DNA of 64,000 nt from Helichrysum umbraculigerum. Lineage: Eukaryota > Streptophyta > Magnoliopsida > Asterales > Asteraceae. The DNA is taken from the NCBI GenBank assembly GCA_949592205.1, contig CATIUR010000001.1, forward strand, positions 261,832,250 to 261,896,249, given 5' to 3'. The position numbers and the translations under genes are program-made. This document shows, in pieces, positions 36,001 through 44,813 of the stretch; within the stretch, counting starts at the first letter, position 1, and each line of letters begins with the position of its first letter. A model generated the notes under the pieces. The model was not told the origin of the DNA and did not search any database. It was given only the letters and a program-made list of their open reading frames with translations.

Positions 36001-39000
36001 GAAAATATTTTAGATCTAAAGAAAAGGAAAACACATAAACCTGTTAACAGCAGGTGGCCGGCTATGGCGTGCCCGCTGTGATGCTGTGCAGGTGGTGATA
36101 TGGTGGTGGTGGTATGTAGGTTTGAGATTGAGATTGAGATTTAGATGAGAGACGGAGAGAGAGAGAATAGAAGAGATGGAGAGATGATGGTGAGTGTGAG
36201 CTGATATCATTGTGGAGATGAAGATGTGATGATACGATGATGATGATGAAATATGATCAGTAGGGAATCTTTATATATAAAATTTAGGTTGAATTGGTGG
36301 GTCACTTTCCCACTTTCCAAATTTTTTCATTGTTGGTAGACACGTTAAAGTGGTGTATGATCACAAATTTTGAAAAAGGATGGGCATGACAGCTTGTAAA
36401 AAGGATGGGTATATAAATAATGAAGACTTTCCTTTTTAAAATGGGGATGGACGGGAAAACGGATAATCAAGACGTCCCTCTTTCGTAGGTGTTATGTTAA
36501 AGGGTATTTTAGGAACTTTTGTGTCAAAGTTCAGTAGTAAACATGTAATGCTTTATTAGGAGTTAAGAAGATTAAGATAAGATGTTGAGGGGTATAATAG
36601 TGTTTGACTATTATTGGTTGAAATGTTTTATATAATAGATATTGAGTGCTCATCATCAACAAAGTTGAAAAGAGCATGAAAAATTCAATGACTTTCTAAA
36701 GAACCCCAAATACAAATGAATCTAGTATTGAAAGTAAAATACTATCAAAGATACTAATTGAGATATTCAATCATACTTGACAGCTAGTTCTTCACCCCCA
36801 TTAATTAATTACAATATTCAATCATAATCATTCACAGCTAGTTCTCCACTCCCATTCTCTCAAATATTCAATCATAATCATAATTACAATATTCAAACAC
36901 CATAATTACAAATAATAATGGTATACTTTTTATAGAGAAAGCAAAAATTATAAAAACTATACGAATAATTACAATATCCGAAATTTATGGTTCCTAGAAT
37001 TGTCTTGTTGTGGGTCCCATGGTCCTTTGATGGATGTCTAAGGTTGGTCCGCATGTTGGAGCCTTGGATGCTACTTTTATCATGTTGTTGTATATACATG
37101 AGCATTGGAGCTTTAGATGTTACTTTATTCAATTCCAATTCCAATTCCAATTCCCTCAAACTGAAAAAAAAAATCACCAGTGTAGTGAAAAGAGTAAAAA
37201 CCAAAGCGGTAGAGAATAAAATTAATTTTCATTGTCATCTTTTTTACATGTCCCAATCAAAATGAGCATACTGAGTGAATGGCGTTCTGCCAAAATACTT
37301 TTGATCCAACACACGTAATCTCTATAGAAAAAAAATAGGGAATAGTTAGTCAAAAAGCAAAAAGAAAAAGCATTGCATTTGGGTCCATCCATCAATCATT
37401 CGATTCTCTTGTGGGAACTTTGACTTCATTCAAGCAACTTTGATTGTAAAAAGCACTATACCTTTAAAAAAAATGTTCTTTGGCAGTCACAAAACCACAT
37501 GGCCACTTCATAAAAATACTTGATCCCGTTTGGTTGCTGAAGCTTGTTTTAATTGATACTCCGTAGTTTATTAAGTTTTAGGAAGAAACTCAGAAAGTGT
37601 AGTAATATGATTTCCACAGGTGCTAAAGGTTTTTCCAAAAAAAATACTTGATGCCTTTTGTCTGCCACTTCATAAAAAAAAGTATCCATCAAACCTATCC
37701 TGATTCATGTCACCATCGGAAATTTTTAAAAAAAAAACCACCTAGCATGTTTTGTCGGACACATAAGTCAACTTTGTGTGTCGTGTACTATATGTTTTTT
37801 TTTCTTTTCTGAGGTAAAGTTATTTATTTTTTCCTTTTTGAAGTGAATAGAAAGTTACAAATAATATCATAAAATTATAAAGATATTCAATTAGAAATTT
37901 ATCTTTTTTTTAATAGAATTTGAAATTTATCTGTAAACACCAATATTGATTAACATATTTTTTAAAAAACAAATAACGGATCAAGCAATACTTTATTATA
38001 AGTCATATACATAATTGTTTTAAATCAAGATATAAAATTTCAAATTCAAGTTACTAAAGGAAACCAGAATGTATAAATGACAAATAAAAATTTACTAAGC
38101 ATTAACACTGTACATAAACCAACTCCTTACCCGATGAAGAACTTAGCCATATGAGTCGCTGAGTCATCGAATTCCGACCCTGAGTTTTCCGAGAACATCT
38201 GGAACCCGGTGATTCCGGAAATACCATTGAGATGATGGCGGCGGCAATACCATCTGGAACTCGCTATTTCTGGACCGAAAAGTAAACGGAACCAAATCCG
38301 TCGTACATATGTGTTAATGATGATGAGTCTTGTGTTTCCGGTGACATATCGGTGTAACGGAACTGGGTTGTGGTGGTGGTGATGGCGGCGGCACCGGTGG
38401 TCTCGGTACCGAGAAAGTCTTCAAGCTTTGGAGCTTGGCGTTGGTGGATCTCCTCTTCATAAACCAATATCACGCTTCATGTTCATCAATATTGGTTTTC
38501 TTTTAGTAGAATTTTATGCCAAAACAAAAAATGAAAAATAAATGAAGATACAAAATCCTAAGATTTAAGAAAATATTTTAGATCTAAAGAAAAGGAAAAC
38601 ACATAAACCTGTTAACAGCAGGTGGCCGGCTATGGCGTGCCCGCTGTGATGCTGTGCAGGTGGTGATATGGTGGTGGTGGTATGTAGGTTTGAGATTGAG
38701 ATTGAGATTTAGATGAGAGACGGAGAGAGAGAGAATAGAAGAGATGGAGAGATGATGGTGAGTGTGAGCTGATATCATTGTGGAGATGAAGATGTGATGA
38801 TACGATGATGATGATGAAATATGATCAGTAGGGAATCTTTATATATAAAATTTAGGTTGAATTGGTGGGTCACTTTCCCACTTTCCAAATTTTTTCATTG
38901 TTGGTAGACACGTTAAAGTGGTGTATGATCACAAATTTTGAAAAAGGATGGGCATGACAGCTTGTAAAAAGGATGGGTATATAAATAATGAAGACTTTCC

Positions 39001-41461
39001 TTTTTAAAATGGGGATGGACGGGAAAACGGATAGTCAAGACGTCCCTCTTTCGTAGGTGTTATGTTAAAGGGTATTTTAGGAACTTTTGTGTCAAAGTTC
39101 AGTAGTAAACATGTAATGCTTTATTAGGAGTTAAGAAGATTAAGATAAGATGTTGAGGGGTATAATAGTGTTTGACTATTATTGGTTGAAATGTTTTATA
39201 TAATAGATATTGAGTGCTCATCATCAACAAAGTTGAAAAGAGCATGAAAAATTCAATGACTTTCTAAAGAACCCCAAATACAAATGAATCTAGTATTGAA
39301 AGTAAAATACTATCAAAGATACTAATTGAGATATTCAATCATACTTGACAGCTAGTTCTTCACCCCCATTAATTAATTACAATATTCAATCATAATCATT
39401 CACAGCTAGTTCTCCACTCCCATTCTCTCAAATATTCAATCATAATCATAATTACAATATTCAAACACCATAATTACAAATAATAATGGTATACTTTTTA
39501 TAGAGAAAGCAAAAATTATTAAAACTATACGAATAATTACAATATCCGAAATTTATGGTTCCTAGAATTGTCTTGTTGTGGGTCCCATGGTCCTTTGATG
39601 GATGTCTAAGGTTGGTCCGCATGTTGGAGCCTTGGATGCTACTTTTATCATGTTGTTGTATATACATGAGCATTGGAGCTTTAGATGCTACTTTATTCAA
39701 TTCCAATTCCAATTCCCTCAAACTGAAAAAAAAAATCACCAGTGTAGTGAAAAGAGTAAAAACCAAAGCGGTAGAGAATAAAATTAATTTTCATTGTCAT
39801 CTTTTTTACATGTCCCAATCAAAATGAGCATACTGAGTGAATGGCGTTCTGCCAAAATACTTTTGATCCAACACACGTAATCTCTATAGAAAAAAAATAG
39901 GGAATAGTTAGTCAAAAAGCAAAAAGAAAAAGCATTGCATTTGGGTCCATCCATCAATCATTCGATTCTCTTGTGGGAACTTTGACTTCATTCAAGCAAC
40001 TTTGATTGTAAAAAGCATTATACCTTTAAAAAAAATGTTCTTTGGCAGTCACAAAACCACATGGCCACTTCATAAAAATACTTGATCCCGTTTGGTTGCT
40101 GAAGCTTGTTTTAATTGATACTCCGTAGTTTATTAAGTTTTAGGAAGAAACTCAGAAAGTGTAGTAATATGATTTCCACAGGTGCTGAAGGTTTTTCCAA
40201 AAAAAATACTTGATGCCTTTTGTCTGCCACTTCATAAAAAAAAGTATCCATCAAACCTATCCTGATTCATGTCACCATCGGAAATTTTTAAAAAAAAAAC
40301 CACCTAGCATGTTTTGTCGGACACATAAGTCAACTTTGTGTGTCGTGTACTATATGTTTTTTTTTCTTTTCTGAGGTAAAGTTATTTATTTTTTCCTTTT
40401 TGAAGTGAATAGAAAGTTACAAATAATATCATAAAATTATAAAGATATTCAATTAGAAATTTATCTTTTTTTTAATAGAATTTGAAATTTATCTGTAAAC
40501 AACAATATTGATTAACATATGTTTTAAAAAACAAATAACGGATCAAGCAATACTTTATTATAAGTCATATACATAATTGTTTTAAATCAAGATATAAAAT
40601 TTCAAATTCAAGTTACTAAAGGAAACCAGAATGTACAAATGACAAATAAAAATTTACTAAGCATTAACACTGTACATAAACCAACTCCTTACCCGATGAA
40701 GAACTTAGCCATATGAGTCGCTGAGTCATCGAATTCCGACCCTGAGTTTTCCGAGAACATCTGGAACCCGGTGATTCCGGCAATACCATTGAGATGATGG
40801 CGGCGGCAATACCATCTGGAACTCGCTATTTCTGGACCGAAAAGTAAACGGAACCAAATCCGTCGTACATATGTGTTAATGATGATGAGTCTTGTGTTTC
40901 CGGTGACACATCGGTGTAACGGAACTGGGTTGTGGTGGTGGTGATGGCGGCGGCATCGGTGGTCTCGGTACCAAGAAAGTCTTCAAGCTTTGGAGCTTGG
41001 CGTTGGTGGATCTCCTCTTCATAAACCAATATCACGCTTCATGTTCATCAATATTGGTTTTCTTTTAGTAGAATTTTATGCCAAAACAAAAAATAAAAAA
41101 TAAATGAAGATACAAAATCCTAAGATTTAAGAAAATATTTTAGATCTAAAGAAAAGGAAAACACATAAACCTGTTAACAGCAGGTGGCCGGCTATGGCGT
41201 GCCCGCTGTGATGCTGTGCAGGTGGTGATATGGTGGTGGTGGTATGTAGGTTTGAGATTGAGATTGAGATTTAGAAGAGAGAGGGAGAGAGAGAGAATAG
41301 AAGAGATGGAGAGAATGATAATAGGAGAGAGAGAAATGTGAGAAGAGAGAATGATAAGTGGATTGATTTCATGAATGTAGAAAGGGCAAAATAGGTAATT
41401 CGGATGTCCTGCTCTTAAGACATTCAGCCAAAAAACCCCCATCTCAATCATATAGGAGTAA

Positions 41462-41523
<62 letters not shown>

Positions 41524-41739
41524 CTTGAAAATGAGTTTTCTAACTTATGCCTTAATGTATTAATTAGACCCAAGCTTGCCATTTCCAAATGCAATTGGTA
41601 AGGATATTAATAATACTATTGATATACATATATAAATATAAAATGAAATTAATTAGAGAAATGGTAACTATGAACAAACTTACTAGAGATTGTTCCATCC
41701 ATTTGCCGATTTATCCTCTATTTCAGTTCGTGATGCCAT
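29418..41739 (-). CDS. candidate four-exon host gene, function unknown, with Helitron in intron 1
   Basis: The exons are 41684-41739, 29903-29972, 29754-29822 and 29418-29645, giving a 140-aa product. Donors are GTAAGT, GTGAGT and GTATGT; acceptors end GCAG, TTAG and ACAG. Phases agree at all three junctions: exon 1 ends with two bases of a codon, exon 2 begins with one, and the others are phase 0. An in-frame stop precedes the ATG. The product has an N-terminal helical region, a short serine run followed by a Pro/Thr-rich linker, a CSNC pair and a C-terminal coiled coil (ILEAKLEKTQKVVKEI). I do not recognise the family; the tail could be from a domesticated transposase. Intron 1 is 11.7 kb, of which 11,422 bp is the Helitron; without it, 289 bp. 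Open frames and good splice sites suggest it was recently functional. Exon 1 is the least certain part. Confidence 0.5.
30007..30042. repeat. (AT)n tract at the Helitron 3' junction
   Basis: An uninterrupted TA run lies directly against the CTAG terminus of the Helitron. It is the left half of the target tract; the other half is at 41465-41522. Confidence 0.9.
30043..30068 (-). other. Helitron 3' terminus with hairpin
   Basis: On the minus strand, GCCGC...GCGGGC forms a short imperfect stem. It is followed by TAACGACTAG and then a host T, the expected plant Helitron terminator structure. Confidence 0.75.
32101..32250 (-). pseudogene. captured sulfate-transporter exon fragment
   Basis: On the minus strand a block reading FAAVGFMGGAA...LQKLKGFLAI...HFSLETDIISV resembles the plant SULTR family segment with GFMAGAA and LQQLKG...HFTHETDIVSV, which lies in the membrane core. 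Only about 50 residues remain; the rest of the ~650-aa transporter is absent, and AT-rich intron-like DNA flanks it. It lies within the Helitron and is best read as captured cargo. Confidence 0.6.
33221..33235 (-). other. second Helitron-like 5' terminus inside the element
   Basis: The minus-strand sequence TCTTTACTCCTATAT here matches the terminus at 41464 through the next dozen or so bases (TCTTTACTCCTATATGATTG against ...ATCATTG). It lies just inside a transposase-gene intron. Either an older Helitron (33235 to 30043) sits nested in the larger one, or a 5' end was bypassed during rolling-circle capture. Confidence 0.6.
33243..33494 (-). pseudogene. PIF/Harbinger transposase (DUF8040-type) exon fragment
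   Basis: The minus-strand frame contains HLLVEEKMAIFLIMLGQNQR, then RRFQHSNETIHKYFHEVLD. This is the helical N-terminal region of plant HARBI1-like nucleases that precedes the catalytic exon. It ends at a good donor (AAG then GTAAAT, 33243/33242). Eight bases later an internal Helitron 5' end begins, so the catalytic exons are missing. The upstream part of the protein is also missing. Confidence 0.65.
35571..35905 (-). pseudogene. AINTEGUMENTA-LIKE/PLETHORA gene fragment, copy 1
   Basis: The minus strand encodes APKLEDFLG followed by a Thr-rich run and QDSSSLTHMYD. After a frame change it encodes GITGFQMFSENSGSEFDDSA. Both are conserved N-terminal motifs of AIL/PLT transcription factors, which lie before the AP2 domains. 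No AP2 domain is present, so no DNA-binding product can be made. The order and spacing match one exon of an AIL gene, indicating gene capture by the Helitron. Confidence 0.65.
38139..38473 (-). pseudogene. AINTEGUMENTA-LIKE/PLETHORA gene fragment, copy 2
   Basis: It differs from copy 1 by only a few bases, and the encoded motif block is identical over the stop-free part. The same frame break separates the LTHMYD part from the SGSEFDDSA part, so the break predates the triplication. Confidence 0.65.
40701..41035 (-). pseudogene. AINTEGUMENTA-LIKE/PLETHORA gene fragment, copy 3
   Basis: This is the third copy, with two amino-acid changes in the open block (G to D near residue 27 and M to V before SPETQD) and the same frame break. 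It precedes the Helitron 5' region. Confidence 0.65.
41465..41522. repeat. (AT)n tract at the Helitron 5' junction
   Basis: This is a TA run of about 58 bp beginning at the base after the Helitron 5' terminus. Together with 30007-30042 it reads as one split microsatellite in the intron. Confidence 0.9.
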
Positions 41740-42233
41740 TGATGCTTTGTCTCCTCCAAATTGAGGACTGCGAGATCACATGAATCAGGAATTAGGGCTT
41801 GTTGCCAATAACAATAGTAATTATACATGTTCCTTTCAACTCTCAAGTCTACAACTTGGATTGCTATCAATATTTGGAATTAGGGCTAGTAGAAAGTGTA
41901 AAATTACATGTGTTAACTAAGAGCGGCGATTGGAACTGGAACGGTCGATTGAACAGCCGTAGATATAACGTGAATTGGTTTGCTATTTGAAAATTGAAAT
42001 TCAAAATATATGGGCTTTTGCTATATATATACTAGGTAGTATATTAGGCCCACGGCCCATGTCATTTTATTTTTTTATCACTAAGACGAAAATAATTAAT
42101 TTTTTTAGAAATTGTGTTTTATTTCTTAGATATAATAAAAAATTGCAATCAAAAACTGAACATGGGTGGGTAAATGGACCTTGTTTTTCCGACTTTCTAA
42201 ATCAAGTTTCGCGTTAACATAATTTGTGGGCTC
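41740..42233 (-). promoter_or_regulatory. putative promoter and 5' UTR of the four-exon gene
   Basis: On the minus strand, two overlapping site II type elements (TGGGCC) lie at 42046-42060, with another TGGGC motif at 42010-42015. This is about 300 bp upstream of the proposed ATG, typical of plant housekeeping promoters recognised by TCP factors. AT-rich TATA-like stretches lie at about 41995-42035. Beyond 42234 the truncated chromovirus LTR begins, so upstream sequence may have been lost. Confidence 0.4.
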
Positions 42234-42695
42234 ATGGCACTTGTGATGATTTACTGATTTACTTACTTTGCTTGATAGCAATACGGGTACATACTTGTGG
42301 TTCATAACGATTATTTAATACTAAACCTGTAAGATACACCAACCTTTTTGGTTGACACTTTTAGCTTTGTATCTCAGGTACACAGACGGAGTAGGATTTC
42401 CCCTGGACACTAGCTAGAGTCGCATGATTTCTACATTGCATGTAACGGAGATTCTTAGCATTATCTTTTGTATATTATGATTATGTAATAGAATCTCCCA
42501 CTATACGCGTGGGTTCTAGGGAATTACATTTTTGTAACTGAAAACACTATGTTTTCAAACATTTATTATATGAAAATGTAACTATTTTACAAACGTTGCA
42601 TATAGATGTCGTTTGCTTTACTTTTGTGCTGTGATATTTGATTAGTAGCACCCCAAAACTTGCTTCCGCTAAACAGTGAATTTGGGGGTGTTACA
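42234..42695 (+). repeat. truncated 5' LTR of T2
   Basis: The last ~460 bp of the LTR match 50388-50851 almost exactly, including the terminal GGGGTGTTACA. The missing 5' portion is replaced by the promoter-like sequence of the upstream gene. Confidence 0.85.
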
Positions 42696-42697
42696 GA

Positions 42698-42711
42698 TTG
42701 GTATAAGAGCC
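42698..42711 (+). other. PBS of T2, altered initiator-Met type
   Basis: TTGGTATAAGAGCC follows the LTR. It equals the initiator-Met PBS except A in place of C at the eighth position. T3 has the same change at 50854-50867, so it was present in their common source. Confidence 0.7.
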
Positions 42712-42972
42712 TAAAGTTATAGCAAACTAGGTTGCATTTAGTGGACCTAGACTATGACCGTTAGGCAGTATGTCCTTATTAGATTTGACTGGTTCAGGAA
42801 CTGCATCATACAACTTTAATTTAACATAGCCTGATCAACTATGTACAATTAAGGAAAGATGATGTGAGGTTTGAAACGGTTATGTTGAACAGCAATACAC
42901 TAGTTGACTCTGACCACGAGAGAAACCGGGACTTATACTTGTTGTGCTAGACACACTAGGCTATATTATATG

Positions 42973-43029
<57 letters not shown>

Positions 43030-43059
43030 CCTCACTCCTACTAACACTTTATCTCAGAA

Positions 43060-43551
43060 ATGGCAAACACACCACCCAATTCATCGCGCTCTCAATCTGG
43101 GTCGCAGAACCCAAGGGTAGCTAGGAGGAACGCCAGGTTACCTCGAGCTGGCCCGTATCCCACTCACCTCACTCTACCGGACTTAACCGCTAGGGTGCAC
43201 CATCACGATCAACAACTCCACGAGATGGACATCGAACTGCAAGAAACTCGCGAAAACTAGAGACTCACAGCAATGGAACGAATTGAGCAAGTCTCCGAAG
43301 ATCACGATCACACTGTTAACACCATGAACACTCTTCAGAATCAGGTGAGAGAAACAGTCGGAACCATGGAGGTTGTCCACAACCAAGTGATTGGAAACCG
43401 AAATGAAATCTCAGTCCTACAATCAAGGCTACATCAGTGCGAGACACGTCTAAGGGAAACCGAGGACGCCCTCCGAACGGCCAACAGACTCGCAGAATCT
43501 GTGGACCACCTCAACGCACTGCTGCCACAACTCAATCTACGCCGGAATTAA
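43060..43551 (+). pseudogene. upstream coiled-coil ORF of T2 (one stop)
   Basis: This 163-codon frame lies between the PBS and gag and begins MANTPPNSSRSQSGSQ. A basic, Pro/Arg-rich N-terminus is followed from about residue 45 by long heptad-like helices (with TMNTLQNQVRETVGTM and ISVLQSRLHQCETRL) to the end. It has no gag, zinc-finger or catalytic motif. A TAG at 43258-43260 replaces the TGG kept in T3. The T3 copy has a different stop, so the ancestral frame was open throughout. It is separate from gag, ending 296 bp before it. The function is unknown; self-assembly is plausible. Confidence 0.6.
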
Positions 43552-43847
43552 CTTAGGCTGAGTCTATAATCTACTTTTATTATTGTAGGGCCTATGTAAA
43601 ATACGACCGGATGTAACAATTCCCGGCACATTTTGTAGAACACCTAATGCTGTAACCTTTGAAACTCCTAACTAAGAATTGTCTGTAATCGTTTCACTAT
43701 GTAATATCAATTGACAATTTATCGAATTATTCTATATTGTGATTACTTTGAGATGTTGTATATAACCGCTTTTAGAAATATACATCTGTCGTAATTACAC
43801 TTCTGGTACGAATTCTCATATACCTCTTGTTTCTTTCTTGAAGAATC
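43552..43847 (+). other. spacer between upstream ORF and gag in T2
   Basis: AT-rich leader with no credible frame. It ends CTTGAAGAATC before the gag ATG and is the same in T3. Confidence 0.5.
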
Positions 43848-44813
43848 ATGCCGCCAAAGAAGAAAAGTTACAGCGATGCTGAAATCAATGCCATTGTCTC
43901 CCGAGCCGTGGCCGATGCTCTGGCTGCTCGGAGCTCTCAACGAAACAGTGATCAAACTATTGATGCGACTCCTGTCATCAAGCCTTGTTCTTTCAAGGAT
44001 TTTCTTAGCTGCAAGCCACTATACTTCAAGGGCACAGAAGGTGCCATCGGTCTGATCTGTTGGATCGAACGTATGGAATCCGTCTTCAACCTCTGCAACT
44101 GCACTGAAGACAACAAAGTCAAGTTCGCTGCATACACCTTTCAGGAAGGTGCACTCACGTGGTGGAATACCCACGCCAACTCCGTAGGTCTTGAGATAGC
44201 AAATCAGCTACCTTGGGCCGAGCTGAAGAAGAAGTTGAGGGAGAAGTACTGCCCTGAGGAAGAGTTGCACCGATTAGAGGAAGAGTTCTGGCACCTGAAT
44301 GTGCAGGGAACTGATATTGACGGATATACCACCAAGTTTCAACAATATGCGTTGTTATGTCCGAGTTTGGTGGAACCCGAGGTAAAAGGGATCAAGAGAT
44401 ACATCCGCGGCCTCCCAGAAAGTATACAGGGGAATGTCGCCTCGTCCAAGCCAACCACTACTGAAAGTGCTATCCGGCTAGCACACGAACTCATGGCACT
44501 GGTGGTCATCCGTGAGACGTCCAATAACTCCTCTTCCAACAACAAGCGCAAATCCTCGGAACACCACAACAACCACCAAAACAAGAAACCCAACGCCATC
44601 CAAGTTTATACCTCCAACTCTGAACCCAAACGCTCCTACATTGGGAACAAGCCCTACTGTTCTAAATGCAATCTTCACCATGATGGTTCTTGCCCCTGTA
44701 GCAAATGTAAGAAATTCGGACACTTGGCTAGGGATTGCCGATCGAACACCTCTGGCACCAACACTTCTGCACCAAAGACCTGTTATGAGTGCAACGGTAC
44801 TGGGCATTTCTGA
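43848..44813 (+). CDS. Gag of T2, truncated in the second zinc knuckle
   Basis: This is a 321-aa protein starting MPPKKKSYSD. It has the retrotransposon Gag core (with AAYTFQEGALTWWNTH and a PEEELHRLEEEFW helix), a Ser/Asn-rich linker, then a CCHC knuckle (CSKCKKFGHLARDC). A second knuckle, CYECNGTGHF, is cut by TGA at 44811-44813; the sequence after it would continue KDCPK in the same frame. T3 has the same TGA. Gag would form the particle and bind RNA in the cytoplasm. The truncated knuckle leaves the first one intact. Whether the stop is a defect or a read-through site is open. Confidence 0.8.
   Translation: MPPKKKSYSDAEINAIVSRAVADALAARSSQRNSDQTIDATPVIKPCSFKDFLSCKPLYFKGTEGAIGLICWIERMESVFNLCNCTEDNKVKFAAYTFQEGALTWWNTHANSVGLEIANQLPWAELKKKLREKYCPEEELHRLEEEFWHLNVQGTDIDGYTTKFQQYALLCPSLVEPEVKGIKRYIRGLPESIQGNVASSKPTTTESAIRLAHELMALVVIRETSNNSSSNNKRKSSEHHNNHQNKKPNAIQVYTSNSEPKRSYIGNKPYCSKCNLHHDGSCPCSKCKKFGHLARDCRSNTSGTNTSAPKTCYECNGTGHF

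Larger units (their letters stand above)
33611..41311 (-). repeat. 2.57-kb module in three head-to-tail copies
   Basis: The units are 33611-36182, 36183-38750 and 38751-about 41311. They are nearly identical, copies 2 and 3 being closer to each other than to copy 1. Each contains an AATTCC hexamer run with five, four and three repeats respectively (about 34557, 37133, 39698) and one AP2-gene fragment. The rest is AT-rich. The triplication lies inside the Helitron, and the last unit runs into Helitron-specific sequence at about 41312. Confidence 0.9.
30043..41464 (-). mobile_element. non-autonomous Helitron, 11.4 kb, with captured gene fragments
   Basis: On the minus strand the element starts TCTTTACTCC at 41464 and ends CTAG at 30043-30046. 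A GC-rich hairpin (plus-strand GCCCGC...GCGGC, 30053-30068) lies about 10 bp inside the 3' end. The flanks are A and T, the standard Helitron target, and no target duplication is seen. No Rep/helicase frame is present, so it is non-autonomous. Cargo in the same orientation includes an AP2-type (PLETHORA-like) fragment in three copies, a PIF/Harbinger transposase exon and a sulfate-transporter exon. A second TCTTTACTCC start lies inside at 33235. Most of 30067-32100 is AT-rich with nothing I recognise. Confidence 0.75.
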
